Of a stretch of DNA of 64,000 nt, positions 23,100-33,453 are shown piece after piece. Made by a program: the position numbers and the translations under genes. The notes under the pieces are model-generated. The model made no database searches. It was not told where the DNA came from and saw only the letters and a program-made list of their open reading frames with translations. This DNA comes from Myxococcota bacterium. Its GTDB lineage: Bacteria > Myxococcota > UBA727 > JABDBI01. Numbering within the stretch: position 1 is the stretch's first letter; each line of letters begins with the position of its first letter. The stretch covers positions 263,444 through 327,443 of the forward strand of contig JAZKCZ010000001.1 in the NCBI GenBank assembly GCA_040387835.1, given 5' to 3'.

Positions 23100-24515
23100 G
23101 TATTGCACGCTTTTCGCCAGATCAATGCCATAGGCCCTGTCGACTTCCGCAAAAGAGACATGCTGTCTAAAGCTTTCATGCAGTGCTTCTAGCGCTGAGC
23201 TCGATTTCAGCGGCCGTCTTAAATCTAAAGCTTGAGCCGCACAGAGCAGTTCTATGGCTAACACGTGACAGACGTTATCAACGATGGTTCGAGCTTTGTT
23301 GGCGGAAGTCATGCCCATGGACACATGATCTTCCCGATTCGCTGACGTGGGGATGCTGTCCGTGCTTGCCGGATGCGATAGCACTTTGTTTTCGTTGATT
23401 AATGCTGCTGCCGTGACTTGTAACATCATCATACCGCTGTTGAGCCCCGGGTTCGGTGTCAAAAATGCGGGCAGTCCGGATGAGAGCATGGGATTTAGCA
23501 TCTGCTCCATGCGCCTTTCAGAAATATTAGCGAGCTCTGCGGTAGCAATGCCCAAAAAATCTAAGGCGAAGGCAACGGGTTGGCCGTGAAAATTACCACC
23601 GGATAAAATGTCATGGTTTTCAAATACCAGCGGATTATCGGTGGCGCTGTTGATTTCTCTTTCTAAAACGGAGCGCGTATATTGTAGTACATCGCGGGTG
23701 GCACCATGAACTTGGGGCATGCAACGCAGCGAGTAAGCATCTTGCACCTTGCGACAGTAGCGGTGACTTTCGTTGAGCTCGCTGCTGCCCAGCAGTTCTT
23801 TGATGCGCTTGGCGGATTGAATTTGTCCTGGATGTGGCCTGGCTTCGTGGATTCGATTATCCATAGGTGCATCTGAACCCAGCAGCACATCTAGAGACAA
23901 GCTGCCTATTTGATCTGCAAAATCACTTAGGGATTCGGCCTCGAGTTGGGCCAAGCAACCTACGGCCGTCATCGCCTGTGTGCCGTTGATAAGGGCCAAG
24001 CCTTCCTTGGCATGGAGCTCGAAGGCTTCGACACCTTCATGATCTTTCATGAGAAACATGGCCAGATGGGCCAGTGGGGCTAAATCGCCAGATGCGCCGA
24101 CGCTGCCTTTACGGGGGATTTGTGGGAGCAAATTACGGTTTAATAGCGCGGCGAGCCTTTCTAATATGAGCGGTCTGACGCCAGAGAAGCCCTTTGCCAA
24201 GGTGTTTAAGCGCAGCAGCATGAGGGCCCGGGTTTCGGCTTCGCTCAAAGGTTCACCCACGCCTACGGCATGAGACAAGATGAGATTTCTTTGCAACTTT
24301 TCTAAGTCTTCTGTTGAGATTTTTGTTTCAGACAGCGCGCCAAATCCGGTGTTGATTCCGTAATACGCTTTGGAGCCAGAGGCTTTCAAGTCGATTTCTA
24401 AGCGAATGTTTGCGATTTTATCCAAGCAGTGGGGAGCAATCTGAATGGGTGTTTTGTGGCAAGCGATTTCTTTAAGTTGCTTTAGGCTGAGAGATTGCCC
24501 GTCCAATATAATCAT
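23076..24515 (-). CDS. hutH: histidine ammonia-lyase
   Basis: A 479-residue enzyme from ATG 24515 (a TTG six codons upstream is possible). GSVGASGDLAPLAHLAMF near residue 139 contains the Ala-Ser-Gly that forms the MIO prosthetic group. NLILSHAVGVGEPLS carries the SH pair typical of histidine rather than phenylalanine lyases, and NREDHVSMGM is also conserved. It converts histidine to urocanate. No hutU, hutI or hutG lies nearby, so the rest of the pathway must be elsewhere or absent. Its ATG abuts the ATG of the divergent ComEA-like gene within a CATATG palindrome. Confidence 0.94.
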   Translation of the reverse strand: MIILDGQSLSLKQLKEIACHKTPIQIAPHCLDKIANIRLEIDLKASGSKAYYGINTGFGALSETKISTEDLEKLQRNLILSHAVGVGEPLSEAETRALMLLRLNTLAKGFSGVRPLILERLAALLNRNLLPQIPRKGSVGASGDLAPLAHLAMFLMKDHEGVEAFELHAKEGLALINGTQAMTAVGCLAQLEAESLSDFADQIGSLSLDVLLGSDAPMDNRIHEARPHPGQIQSAKRIKELLGSSELNESHRYCRKVQDAYSLRCMPQVHGATRDVLQYTRSVLEREINSATDNPLVFENHDILSGGNFHGQPVAFALDFLGIATAELANISERRMEQMLNPMLSSGLPAFLTPNPGLNSGMMMLQVTAAALINENKVLSHPASTDSIPTSANREDHVSMGMTSANKARTIVDNVCHVLAIELLCAAQALDLRRPLKSSSALEALHESFRQHVSFAEVDRAYGIDLAKSVQYLKAQVNA

Positions 24516-24824
24516 ATGATTCGATGGCCTCAAGATAGAACGTTGTTTTTACTTAGTTGGTTTTTGTTATTAGGGATCTGTAGCCTCTTGTCGATGGAGT
24601 CGTTACCAGTTTTACCTCGGAGCATCGAAAATCCAGTCGGTTTAAATGATGCGAAATTAGAAGATTTTATGACAATCCAAAGACTACCGGTGCGGGTGGC
24701 TCGCGCGATTTTAGAAAGGCGTGAACGTATAGGCAGGTTTAAACGCTGGGAGGAAGTCGCGGAGATTCGAGGGGTGGGCCCAAAAACTTTAGACAAACTA
24801 AAGACGGCGATGAAAATCTTTTAA
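24516..24824 (+). CDS. ComEA-like helix-hairpin-helix protein, membrane-anchored
   Basis: A protein of 102 residues from ATG 24516. A transmembrane segment (LFLLSWFLLLGICSLL, about 9-24) is followed by a helix-hairpin-helix domain (GLNDAKLEDFMTIQRLPVRV with RWEEVAEIRGVGPKTLDKL). This is the layout of ComEA DNA receptors used in natural transformation and of related short HhH proteins. It has only one HhH pair and no long linker, so a role in DNA uptake is possible but not proven. Its start directly abuts that of hutH on the other strand. Confidence 0.75.
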   Translation: MIRWPQDRTLFLLSWFLLLGICSLLSMESLPVLPRSIENPVGLNDAKLEDFMTIQRLPVRVARAILERRERIGRFKRWEEVAEIRGVGPKTLDKLKTAMKIF

Positions 24825-24846
24825 GCCCGTCGTTTGTTTGACAGGT

Positions 24847-25875
24847 ATGTGGCGTCTTGGAATATTTTTGTTAATCGCGACAACTTTATGGGCAAAGGGT
24901 CCATATAAAGTTTCGGTATGCGGCATTTCTCGAAACTCTGAAGAGCTGGAAATGGCGTTAGAGCTGAACGCCAAAGTCCTGGTTCAAAAATGCGGCAGCA
25001 AAAATGTCGATGCATCGGTCAAAGTAGGCGCCCAGTCGATTGATGCTTACCGTGCACAAGAGTTGCTTTGGAGCGATAAAAATACCAAAGCTATTTTAAG
25101 CGAGAAAAAAGCTAAGCTATTGGTGGCCCGCCTTATCAACAGCTTAACTACTGCGCCAACCCCGAAAGCAATACAGGTCATGCCAGCTGCCGTAGCAAAA
25201 CGTGTGCTTGTTGAGCCCGTTAAAATTGAGCCTGCCAATGAGGCGGCCATAGAGGCACCTGGGATGTTGCTGGATGAAGTGTTTAGTGAAGAAGGTGCTG
25301 ACATGTATCGTGCCGAGCAACCTATGAATGCCTGGCAGCTGGAAACTGGAGCGAGTGTTGATCATTGGAATTCTGGCATTGGCACTAAGCCGTATCCAGG
25401 ATTTCGTATTCGATCGGGTTTTAAAATGCTTAAGCTATGGGCAGTGGAGGGCTCCTTTGCGTTCGGCGCGTCTGCCTTTCAGGTGGATGAACGTGTGATT
25501 TGGAATCAGCAGCTTCTGGGTGCATTTTCCATCGCAAGAAATTTCGAGCTAAGCTCTAATCTGCGATTAGGCCCTAGCGCGGGGTATTTTTACTGGGTTT
25601 CGATGTCTGAATCGGCTTCGATTCCCAGGTTTAATCATCATGATTTACTCTTGGGCGGTGCGATGACTTATGAGATGCGGGCGCCACATTTGGAGTGGTT
25701 TACGACGTTGCATTTTTTACCTGTGAATTTGGGCGTCAGTGGGCAGTTGGGTCTTCGATATCATTTTGCTCCCAATTGGTACGCTAGCATCGGCGGGCAG
25801 GTGGTTGGCCTTTGGGCTAAAACAGTTGAAGGGTCTTTCCTAACGGCCTCGGTGGGTCTAGGTTGCTCTTTATGA
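24847..25875 (+). CDS. exported protein with C-terminal beta-barrel domain
   Basis: From ATG 24847 the protein has 342 residues. After a signal peptide ([18 protein letters not shown]), a soluble N-terminal domain of about 100 residues contains two Cys (VCGIS and KCGSK). An Ala/Pro/Glu-rich linker (about 100-140) follows, and then a beta-strand-rich half with repeating aromatic/glycine strands ([31 protein letters not shown]) ending LGCSL. It looks like a periplasmic domain attached to an outer-membrane barrel. No family recognised. It overlaps the enolase start by ATGA. Confidence 0.65.
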   Translation: MWRLGIFLLIATTLWAKGPYKVSVCGISRNSEELEMALELNAKVLVQKCGSKNVDASVKVGAQSIDAYRAQELLWSDKNTKAILSEKKAKLLVARLINSLTTAPTPKAIQVMPAAVAKRVLVEPVKIEPANEAAIEAPGMLLDEVFSEEGADMYRAEQPMNAWQLETGASVDHWNSGIGTKPYPGFRIRSGFKMLKLWAVEGSFAFGASAFQVDERVIWNQQLLGAFSIARNFELSSNLRLGPSAGYFYWVSMSESASIPRFNHHDLLLGGAMTYEMRAPHLEWFTTLHFLPVNLGVSGQLGLRYHFAPNWYASIGGQVVGLWAKTVEGSFLTASVGLGCSL

Positions 25876-27119
25876 GCGCCGAAATTAAAGATGTTAGAGC
25901 CAGAGAAATTCTGGACAGCCGGGGTCAACCCACGGTTCATGTTGACGTATGGTTGGAAGACGAGTCCCGCGGCTCTTTTTCTGTCCCTTCGGGCGCTTCT
26001 ACCGGTGAGCATGAGGCCATTGAGCTGCGTGATGGCGACGCAGCGCGCTACTTTGGCAAAGGCGTTTTGAATGCTGTCTCGAATGTGAATAATATCATTC
26101 GCTCGGCCTTAATTGGAGAGCCGGCAGACGATCAGCGAAGTGTGGACGACACGCTGCTGAATCTGGATGGCACGCCCAATAAATCGCACCTTGGGGCAAA
26201 CGCTATTTTAGGCGTATCGATGGCAGCGGCCCGGGCGGCAGCGGTTTCTAAAAAGATGCCTTTCTATCGCTATCTGTCTGAAGGTAGTAGCCTGAGTATG
26301 CCTATACCCATGATGAACATCCTAAACGGCGGGGCGCATGCGGACAATGGTTTAGATATTCAAGAATTCATGATGGTGCCCCATGGCTTTTCGAAATTTA
26401 GCGAGTCTTTAAGAGCAGGGGCCGAAGTTTTCCATAAGCTTAAATCCATTTTGAAAAAAGCTGATTTGGTGACCGCGGTGGGCGATGAAGGCGGTTTTGC
26501 CCCTCGTTTGAACTCAACACGGCAAGCGCTAGATTTAATCTTGGAAGCTATCGCTCAGGCGGGTTATCAAGCTGGCACACAAATTTCGCTCGCGCTTGAT
26601 GTTGCTGCCAGCGAGTTTTACGATGCTTCTAAGCAAAATTACCAATTTAAAGATACTGGACTGGTCGATAGCAGCCGATTGATTCAATTTTGGAAAGAGC
26701 TGACGGAAAGCTATCCTATTCTCAGCATTGAAGATGGCCTTGACCAAAACGATTGGGCCGGTTGGCAATCGCTCACAAGCACTTTGGGCCAACAGGTTCA
26801 ATTGGTCGGGGACGATCTTTTCGTCACGAATCCAGCGTTCATCCAAAAAGGCATTAGTAGCAAAGCGGCCAACGCCGTTTTAATTAAGCTAAACCAGATT
26901 GGAACTCTCAGTGAAACGATGAGCGCGATTCACATGGCGCAAAAAGCAGGCTATAAGCATGTGGTGTCACATCGTTCTGGTGAGACTGAGGATACTAGCA
27001 TTGCAGATTTGGCTGTGGCCACGAGCGCGGCCTTCATCAAGACGGGCTCTTTGTGCCGTAGTGAGCGAATTGCGAAGTATAACCGCTTATTAGAAATAGA
27101 AGAGGAGCTAACCAAATGA
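25872..27119 (+). CDS. eno: enolase
   Basis: A 415-residue enolase starting at ATG 25872, which overlaps the stop of the preceding gene (ATGA). It contains [23 protein letters not shown] (catalytic Glu), [11 protein letters not shown] and GDDLFVTN (Mg2+ ligands), IKLNQIGT (catalytic Lys) and the signature [10 protein letters not shown]. It interconverts 2-phosphoglycerate and phosphoenolpyruvate in glycolysis. Slightly shorter than the usual 425-435 but complete. Its flanking genes are both outer-membrane barrel types, an odd setting for a glycolytic gene. Confidence 0.97.
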   Translation: MSAEIKDVRAREILDSRGQPTVHVDVWLEDESRGSFSVPSGASTGEHEAIELRDGDAARYFGKGVLNAVSNVNNIIRSALIGEPADDQRSVDDTLLNLDGTPNKSHLGANAILGVSMAAARAAAVSKKMPFYRYLSEGSSLSMPIPMMNILNGGAHADNGLDIQEFMMVPHGFSKFSESLRAGAEVFHKLKSILKKADLVTAVGDEGGFAPRLNSTRQALDLILEAIAQAGYQAGTQISLALDVAASEFYDASKQNYQFKDTGLVDSSRLIQFWKELTESYPILSIEDGLDQNDWAGWQSLTSTLGQQVQLVGDDLFVTNPAFIQKGISSKAANAVLIKLNQIGTLSETMSAIHMAQKAGYKHVVSHRSGETEDTSIADLAVATSAAFIKTGSLCRSERIAKYNRLLEIEEELTK

Positions 27120-27643
27120 AGAGATTTTTGATTTTAGGCCTATTGGCCACCCAGCTTTCTGCATATGAATATCAGCCAGGTGAATGGTTGATGCGCGGTG
27201 TTCTTGGGAATTCCATTTATTTTATCCAAGACTCATCCACGGGGATCGGCGATAATATTGTTGCTGGCATTGAAGTAGAAACCATGTTGGATCGCAACTG
27301 GAGCGTGGGCGGAGCGTTTAAACCTACCTTCGCAAATAATCGTCTTGCGTTAGGGCTGGGCGCTTCGGCTAAGTATCGTTTTGTCAATAAAGACAACCCG
27401 CTAATTCCATTCGTGAGTTTGGGCTTAGCGCCTTCGTTGATGATTCCGACCATCGGAGATGGTGCCAGGGTTCACTTCAACTTAGGAATCCGGCCTACTG
27501 CAGGTTTTGAGTATTTCGTGACCAGAGATTTGGCGCTTGGTCTTGAAACCGCCATGACTCCAAGTTTCTTGTTTGGTAAAGGTACTACGAACGTCATGGA
27601 AGCATCGATCGAAGTGCTCGTTGGCGCTACTTGGCGTTTATAA
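27116..27643 (+). CDS. small outer-membrane beta-barrel protein
   Basis: A 175-residue protein whose ATG overlaps the enolase stop (ATGA). The signal peptide [16 protein letters not shown] is followed by repeated amphipathic strands ([46 protein letters not shown]) and ends LVGATWRL. It fits an eight-stranded OmpA-N/OmpW-like barrel of unknown role. The 3' end overlaps convergent rsmI by 17 bp. Confidence 0.7.
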   Translation: MKRFLILGLLATQLSAYEYQPGEWLMRGVLGNSIYFIQDSSTGIGDNIVAGIEVETMLDRNWSVGGAFKPTFANNRLALGLGASAKYRFVNKDNPLIPFVSLGLAPSLMIPTIGDGARVHFNLGIRPTAGFEYFVTRDLALGLETAMTPSFLFGKGTTNVMEASIEVLVGATWRL

Positions 27644-28439
27644 GTTTTTGATAGGCGTCTTTGACGCTGATCCCAAGGTCTTTAGCTAATTTTTTGGCTG
27701 AAGCTTTATGACCGATGGCAGGTGCTGCTGGTTCGGCGTTTTCGGCGACAGGGGCTCCTGCTTCTGCAGGCGCTTCTATGACGATTACCATCTCGCCTTT
27801 TTCTACTAAAGGCGGTGTTAGCGCACTTCCTAAAATGCCGCGGTGAAAGGTTTCGAACTGTTTGGTGAGCTCACGAGCGATGACCACCGGTTGTGGGCCC
27901 AAGAGTTCATACAATTCGTGAAGCGTCTCGGTAATGCGATGCGGCGATTCAAAAATTACTGGCGCGAGGCCTGTTTGATAGGATTGTTTAATCAGTCTGA
28001 CTCGTTCTCGACCTTTTTTGGGCAAAAAACCTAAAAATGCGAAGCGGGTGGTCATGAGGCCTGCGCCCATCAAGGCGGCAATGACCGCGCTTGGACCGGG
28101 GATAACTTCCAGTTTATATCCCGCCCCAATCACCGCTTGGATAAGCCTGCCGCCTGGGTCGCTGACGGCTGGTGCGCCGGCGTCCGAAATTAAAGACACG
28201 TCAAGGCCTGCAGCGAGCATTTCTAGAAGAGCGGGAATGCGGTCTTTTTCTTTGGCAGGTGGGCAAGCAACCAGTTTGGTTTTGGTCAAATCGACACCGA
28301 TTACTGCAAGCAACTTTCTACTGTGCAGCGTGTTCTCAGCAAAAATCACCGCCGAGTTTTTAAGGGCCGTGCCTGCTCTGGGAGATAAATCGGATAGGTT
28401 TCCGATAGGGGTTGCGATAATACTGAAAAGGCCTGCCAT
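27627..28439 (-). CDS. rsmI: 16S rRNA (cytidine(1402)-2'-O)-methyltransferase RsmI
   Basis: A 270-residue SAM-dependent methyltransferase of the tetrapyrrole-methylase fold: LFSIIATPIGNLSDLSPRA at the N-terminus, FAENTLHSRKLL, SLISDAGAPAVSDPG and VIPGPSAVIAAL are the family motifs. It methylates the 2'-O of C1402 in the ribosomal P site. An Ala/Pro/Glu-rich linker (about 220-245) precedes the usual short C-terminal helical tail ([18 protein letters not shown]). It follows yraN by 20 bp on the same strand. Confidence 0.95.
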   Translation of the reverse strand: MAGLFSIIATPIGNLSDLSPRAGTALKNSAVIFAENTLHSRKLLAVIGVDLTKTKLVACPPAKEKDRIPALLEMLAAGLDVSLISDAGAPAVSDPGGRLIQAVIGAGYKLEVIPGPSAVIAALMGAGLMTTRFAFLGFLPKKGRERVRLIKQSYQTGLAPVIFESPHRITETLHELYELLGPQPVVIARELTKQFETFHRGILGSALTPPLVEKGEMVIVIEAPAEAGAPVAENAEPAAPAIGHKASAKKLAKDLGISVKDAYQKLINAK

Positions 28440-28459
28440 TTAAGCATGCGTAACATTAA

Positions 28460-28894
28460 TCAATAACTTTGCCATGGGTTGCCGCTTCGCCTTCTGGGCT
28501 CGATCCGCATTTCAAAAGCGTTTTTGATGAGGCTCATGCGTTGATCGGGTCCGTAGCCGATGACACCAATGACATCAAAGCGACATATTGGAATATTTCG
28601 GTAGTATTTTTTTTGAAGATAAAAGGTTGATGCCCTGATTAACTTTGTTTGTTTATCTGCGCGAATGCTTGCTTTTGGATCGGAATGTTTCGCATGTTCA
28701 CGACTTCGCACTTCCACAAAACAAAGTACTGGGCCGTCTTGGGCAATGATATCGATTTCACCCATTTTGCATCTGAAATTGCGGTCCAAAATTCGGTATC
28801 CCTTTGACAAAAGCAGCTGACAGGCGCTTTCTTCAGCAGCATGTCCCGCCACCAGTTTATGATTCGATTCGGCTACTTTGGTCAATTTTTCCAT
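28460..28894 (-). CDS. YraN/UPF0102 family endonuclease-like protein
   Basis: A protein of about 144 residues if started at ATG 28894; an upstream start (28948) is unlikely because it would run deep into truA. The core GYRILDRNFRCKMGEIDIIA followed by LCFVEVRSR matches UPF0102, a restriction-endonuclease-like fold (E-x-D...E-V-K/R) of unknown role. Its 5' end overlaps the start of truA on the other strand by about 50 bp. It probably forms an operon with rsmI. Confidence 0.85.
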   Translation of the reverse strand: MEKLTKVAESNHKLVAGHAAEESACQLLLSKGYRILDRNFRCKMGEIDIIAQDGPVLCFVEVRSREHAKHSDPKASIRADKQTKLIRASTFYLQKKYYRNIPICRFDVIGVIGYGPDQRMSLIKNAFEMRIEPRRRSGNPWQSY

Positions 28895-29608
28895 GGTCTT
28901 CAACCTCAACGCGATGTCCCCACCGCGGGCGGTGCGCTTTACGATCATATTAGCGAAGCTGCTGAAATGGCGCCCAAGGCTTTATGTTTTGCAGCACGAA
29001 CCGATAAAGGCGTTCATGCTGAACACAATATTGCGACTTTCTGGTTTAAAGGGCCTTTTGATGGAGAGGCATTTTTAGAGAGGCTCCATGCAACGACGCC
29101 TCCAGGCTTAAAAAACATTGAGGGCTTTGCAGTAGATCAAAAAGTTCACGCACGTGGCAACTCAACAGGAAAGCACTACCGTTATACTCTGAATGGCGTA
29201 GATGCCGACACCAGTTGGCAGATTGAGCCTGAGTTAAATCTCGCCTACATGGAAGAAGCCTTAACTTATATTAAAGGAACGCATGATTTTTCATCTTTCA
29301 GAGCTTCTGGTTGTACAGCTGGTACAACGGTTAAGACGCTTTTTGATGCAAAGTTGGTTAAAAGCCAAGTGTTTCCAGGGGAAATTTATATTGAGCTTCA
29401 CGGAGATGCGTTTTTGCGCCAAATGATTCGTATTTTGGTCGGCCTGCTTGCGGAAATCGGGACAGGACTTCGAAAACCTAAAGATATTCAGTCAATATTA
29501 GAAGCGAAAAACAGACAAGCTGCAGGCATTACCGCACCGCCCGGGGGGCTTACATTGGTTAGTGTGGATTTTGTGACACCAATAGACACCAAGGCGTTTT
29601 ACGTGTAA
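28841..29608 (+). CDS. truA: tRNA pseudouridine(38-40) synthase TruA
   Basis: A 255-residue pseudouridine synthase. The catalytic Asp is in AARTDKGVHA (D55). HARGNSTGKHYRYTL, GTHDFSSFRASGC and FLRQMIRILVGLLAEIG are further family motifs. It makes pseudouridine in the anticodon stem-loop of many tRNAs. The start at ATG 28841 overlaps yraN antisense; ATG 28859 (MIRFGYFG) is an alternative. It precedes ftsH by 11 bp. Confidence 0.95.
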   Translation: MSRHQFMIRFGYFGQFFHGLQPQRDVPTAGGALYDHISEAAEMAPKALCFAARTDKGVHAEHNIATFWFKGPFDGEAFLERLHATTPPGLKNIEGFAVDQKVHARGNSTGKHYRYTLNGVDADTSWQIEPELNLAYMEEALTYIKGTHDFSSFRASGCTAGTTVKTLFDAKLVKSQVFPGEIYIELHGDAFLRQMIRILVGLLAEIGTGLRKPKDIQSILEAKNRQAAGITAPPGGLTLVSVDFVTPIDTKAFYV

Positions 29609-29619
29609 CTCTACCCCTT

Positions 29620-31503
29620 GTGAAGCAATATCAAAAAACATTGTTGATTTGGTTGGTATTTGGGCTCTTTATCGTCAGCGTCTGGAGCTTTTTTGGTCAA
29701 AAGGCGGTTCACACCGTGGAGAAGCCTTTCTCTGACATCATGGCTGCGCTTGAAAAAGGCGATGTGAAAGATGTGGTGGTGACCGGTTCCGAATTTGCTG
29801 GTGAGTTTAAAGACGGCACGCATTTTCGTTCGACCGGTGAACGCAATGACACCGTCATGAATGTGCTGAACAAAGCGAACCAGCAATTTCAGACCCAATA
29901 CAAATTCGAACGTGAAGATGCCGGTGGTTTCTGGTTCTTTGTGGCTCAATGGCTTCCGATGATTTTAATCATGGGCGTGTTGTTCTTCTTTATGCGCCAA
30001 ATGCAGATGGGCGGCGGCAAGGCTTTTTCCTTTGGCAAAAGTCGCGCTCGCATGTTGCCTGAAAGTGACGGCAAGATTACTTTTGATAGCGTTGCTGGCG
30101 TTGATGAATGCAAGCAAGAGCTCGAAGAAATCGTTCAGTTTTTGAAAGACCCTAAGCGCTTTACCAAACTGGGTGGCCGTATTCCTAAAGGTGTGTTGCT
30201 GATGGGTCCTCCGGGCACCGGTAAAACCCTCTTGGCTCGTGCCATTGCTGGTGAAGCAGGCGTACCGTTTTTCAGCATTGCAGGATCTGACTTCGTTGAA
30301 ATGTTCGTAGGCGTGGGTGCAAGCCGCGTGCGCGATCTGTTTGAACAAGGCAAACGCAATGCGCCTTGTATCGTGTTTATTGATGAAATCGATGCCGTGG
30401 GTAGACAACGTGGCACAGGCATGGGCGGCGGTCATGATGAGCGTGAGCAAACCCTGAATCAACTTTTGGTTGAGATGGACGGATTTGCGCCAAATGAAGG
30501 CGTGATTATTATTGCTGCCACTAACAGGCCCGATGTTTTGGACCCTGCGATTTTAAGACCCGGGCGTTTCGACAGACGCGTCGTGGTGCCAAGACCTGAT
30601 TTATTAGGTCGCGAAGCGATTTTCAGAGTTCACACCAAAAAAGTGCCCTTAAGCCCCGATGTGAACATCGAAGTGTTGGCGCGGTCTACGCCAGGCATGA
30701 GTGGCGCGGACATTGAAAACTTGGTGAATGAATCCGCTTTGATTGCCGCTAGAGCAAATCAAGAAGCCGTTTTGATGTACGATTTTGAAATGGCCCGTGA
30801 AAAAATCATGATGGGGCCAGAGCGACGCGCGATGGTGATGTCGTCCAAAGAAATCGAAAATACCGCTTATCATGAAGCAGGGCACGCTTTGGTATCGATT
30901 TTAATCGGCACGGAAGTTGACCCAGTTCATAAAGTGACGATCATTCCGCGCGGCAGAGCTTTGGGCGTGACCATGCAGTTGCCAATAGAAGACCGCTACT
31001 CCATGACCAAGACTTACGCAGAAAACCAAATCGCCATTTTGATGGGTGGCCGTATTGCCGAAGAGTTGACCTTCGGAGAGCTCACCAGCGGTGCTGGCAA
31101 TGACTTTCAAAAGGCGAACGAGATTGCACGCAATATGGTGTGCGAGTGGGGTATGTCCACTGAAATGGGCCCATTGGTTTATGGACGCAAAGAAGGCGAA
31201 GTGTTTTTGGGCAGAGACTTCAGCCAATCGCCCGATTATTCAGAACAAACGGCTCAGGAAATTGATTCTGAAGTACGCCGCATTATTATGGCTCAGTATC
31301 ACCGCGCTCGCGGCTTATTGGAAAAGCATATCGAAGCGCTCAAAAATGTTGCCCGAGGCCTTCTTGATTATGAAACTTTGGATGGCAGTGAAATCAAGCG
31401 CATTTTGGCTGGTGAAACGATGAGCCGCGAAAAGCCTTTGACGAAAATTAAGACAAGAGAAGCTTTGGATATCGAGCGTCAGGGTAGGGTGTTGCCAGCG
31501 TGA
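29620..31503 (+). CDS. ftsH: ATP-dependent zinc metalloprotease FtsH
   Basis: A 627-residue membrane protease starting at GTG 29620. Two transmembrane helices (about 7-24 and 104-125) flank the periplasmic domain. The AAA+ domain has Walker A GPPGTGKT (196-203), Walker [13 protein letters not shown] and the second region of homology [20 protein letters not shown]. The zinc site is HEAGH (about 417-421). It degrades membrane and short-lived cytosolic proteins. Its stop overlaps the GTG start of der. Confidence 0.97.
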   Translation: MKQYQKTLLIWLVFGLFIVSVWSFFGQKAVHTVEKPFSDIMAALEKGDVKDVVVTGSEFAGEFKDGTHFRSTGERNDTVMNVLNKANQQFQTQYKFEREDAGGFWFFVAQWLPMILIMGVLFFFMRQMQMGGGKAFSFGKSRARMLPESDGKITFDSVAGVDECKQELEEIVQFLKDPKRFTKLGGRIPKGVLLMGPPGTGKTLLARAIAGEAGVPFFSIAGSDFVEMFVGVGASRVRDLFEQGKRNAPCIVFIDEIDAVGRQRGTGMGGGHDEREQTLNQLLVEMDGFAPNEGVIIIAATNRPDVLDPAILRPGRFDRRVVVPRPDLLGREAIFRVHTKKVPLSPDVNIEVLARSTPGMSGADIENLVNESALIAARANQEAVLMYDFEMAREKIMMGPERRAMVMSSKEIENTAYHEAGHALVSILIGTEVDPVHKVTIIPRGRALGVTMQLPIEDRYSMTKTYAENQIAILMGGRIAEELTFGELTSGAGNDFQKANEIARNMVCEWGMSTEMGPLVYGRKEGEVFLGRDFSQSPDYSEQTAQEIDSEVRRIIMAQYHRARGLLEKHIEALKNVARGLLDYETLDGSEIKRILAGETMSREKPLTKIKTREALDIERQGRVLPA

Positions 31504-32825
31504 CTTTGACCCTTTCCCTTATCGGTAGGCCCAATGTGGGCAAAAGCTCCCTCTTTAATCGCTTAGTAGGTCGACGGGCCAGTTTGGTTCATGATGAGCC
31601 AGGCCTGACCAGAGACCGCATTTACGGCGATGCTTCGTTTGATGAACGTGAATTCTTATTAATCGATACTGGTGGTCTTGAACTTGAATCAAGCGAAGGC
31701 TTGATGCCTTTTATCAAGCGCCAAGCTGACATTGCCATTGAAGAATCAGACATTATTTTGTTTCTGGTAGACGGTCGCGCAGGTCTATTGCCTGCCGATC
31801 GCGAAATCGCCCAGCTGCTTCGTCGAAGCAAAAAACCTGTTTACTTAGTGGTCAATAAAACTGAAACCACGGCTGCTCAGCAGTCGGCGCCTGAGTTTTA
31901 TGGCTTAGGCTTCGAAAACGTGTTTCCTGTTTCGGCTGCGCATGGTCTTGGACTAAACGATCTGTTTGAAACTTTATTCGCCGCTTTCCCGCTGCCGCCT
32001 GAAGAAATAGTGGCTGAAGAAGAAGGTGCTGAACCTATTTTGCCATTGGCGATTATCGGTCGTCCTAACGCCGGTAAATCTAGTTTCATGAACAAGCTGC
32101 TCGGTGAAGAGCGTTTCTTGGTGTCTCCAGAAGCTGGTACCACCATGGATGCCGTGGATGAAGAAATCGGTTATGCCGGTCATCGATATCGCTTGATTGA
32201 TACCGCTGGGATTAGGCGTAAGCGCAGCATTTCTAAAGATACGGAAAAGATGGCTGTTTCGGCAAGTCTTGGCGGCCTCGATCGCTCGCAGGTTGCTTTG
32301 ATGCTGATTGACGCTACTGCCGGCCTCACTGAACAAGATTTAAAAGTCGCTTCGTTTATTCACAAGAAGGCCAAAGCCGTGGTTATTGTGGTGAATAAGT
32401 GGGATTTAGCCAAAGACAAAGAGCTCAAAGCAGAACCTTTCGCGCAACACATACGCGATAAGATGCCGTTTTTAGCGGACGCACCGATTAAGTTCGTTTC
32501 AGCGCTTACGGGCTCCAGAGTGTTCGATGTTCTGGAGACGGCATGGGAAGTTTTTGAAGCCTACACGCAGCGCGTGCCAACCTCTCAGGTGAACCGCATG
32601 TTGGAGCGCGCTGTAGCGGCTCATGCGCCTCCGATTGTGCGAGGTAAACGGCTTAAGTTCTATTACGGCACCCAAGTTTCTGTGGCGCCACCAACTTTCT
32701 TGTTCACCATGAACGAGAAAGAAGAGCTTCATTTTTCTTATGAAAGATTTTTAATCAATCGCATTCGAGAAGAGTTTGGGTTTAAGGGCTCACCCATCCG
32801 GTTGGTGTTCCGTGCTCGATCTTAA
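31500..32825 (+). CDS. der: ribosome biogenesis GTPase Der (EngA)
   Basis: A 441-residue protein with two tandem G domains (P-loops GRPNVGKSS at about 8-16 and GRPNAGKSS at about 187-195) and a C-terminal KH-like domain (about 350-441). Der acts in 50S subunit maturation. The G4 motif of the first domain reads NKTE instead of NKxD, while the second domain keeps NKWD; the Glu may weaken guanine specificity in the first domain. The start GTG 31500 overlaps the ftsH stop (GTGA), and the 3' end overlaps rnc. Confidence 0.96.
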   Translation: MTLTLSLIGRPNVGKSSLFNRLVGRRASLVHDEPGLTRDRIYGDASFDEREFLLIDTGGLELESSEGLMPFIKRQADIAIEESDIILFLVDGRAGLLPADREIAQLLRRSKKPVYLVVNKTETTAAQQSAPEFYGLGFENVFPVSAAHGLGLNDLFETLFAAFPLPPEEIVAEEEGAEPILPLAIIGRPNAGKSSFMNKLLGEERFLVSPEAGTTMDAVDEEIGYAGHRYRLIDTAGIRRKRSISKDTEKMAVSASLGGLDRSQVALMLIDATAGLTEQDLKVASFIHKKAKAVVIVVNKWDLAKDKELKAEPFAQHIRDKMPFLADAPIKFVSALTGSRVFDVLETAWEVFEAYTQRVPTSQVNRMLERAVAAHAPPIVRGKRLKFYYGTQVSVAPPTFLFTMNEKEELHFSYERFLINRIREEFGFKGSPIRLVFRARS

Positions 32826-33453
32826 GTTTAACGACCCTGCTTTATTAGAGCAGGCGTTAACGCACCGCAGCTTTCCCGGTGCTTCAGCTCAAAATGAACG
32901 ACTTGAGTTTTTGGGCGACTCTGTTTTGGGGTTTGTGGCGGCTAAAAATCTCTATGAGCGATTTCCTAAGGCTTCGGAAGGTGTATTGACCCAACTTAGG
33001 GCGCTATATGTTTGCCAAGCCAATCTAGCAGCGGCAGCTTCGAGGCTAGATTTGGGCCGTTCGCTGAGAGCTGCCAAAGCGATGAAACTTTCTGGGGCTG
33101 TGCAACAAGCGTCGGTGTTATCGGATGTTGTGGAAGCAATTATTGGCGCAGTGTATCTCGATCAAGGTTTCGAAGCCGCTGAGGCATTTGTGCTTAGAAC
33201 TCTGGGGCCTTTGCCAGATAAGCTTGACGCTCCGATCAAAAGTCCAAAGACAGAGCTTCAAGAACTCATTCAAGGCAAATATTCGTTAGCGCCTATTTAT
33301 GAAACCATCTCTGTTTCAGGGCCGGCTCACACGCCGGTTTTTAAAGTGCGCGTGCTCATCAACAATCTGGAAGTTGCTACCGGTGAAGGCAGCAATAAGA
33401 AAGAAGCATCCGAGCAGGCGGCTAAAAACGCACTGGCGACCTTAGTCAGTTAA
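32812..33453 (+). CDS. rnc: ribonuclease III
   Basis: A protein of about 213 residues from GTG 32812, which overlaps the end of der by 14 bp; a TTG 12 codons upstream is less convincing. The RNase III signature NERLEFLGDSVLG (about 28-40) and the second acidic cluster (DVVEAIIGAVYLDQG) are present. The C-terminal double-stranded-RNA-binding domain includes PKTELQELIQGKY and GSNKKEASEQAAKNAL. It processes rRNA precursors and other duplex RNA. Its 3' end overlaps the convergent hydrolase gene by 8 bp. Confidence 0.95.
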   Translation: MLDLKFNDPALLEQALTHRSFPGASAQNERLEFLGDSVLGFVAAKNLYERFPKASEGVLTQLRALYVCQANLAAAASRLDLGRSLRAAKAMKLSGAVQQASVLSDVVEAIIGAVYLDQGFEAAEAFVLRTLGPLPDKLDAPIKSPKTELQELIQGKYSLAPIYETISVSGPAHTPVFKVRVLINNLEVATGEGSNKKEASEQAAKNALATLVS

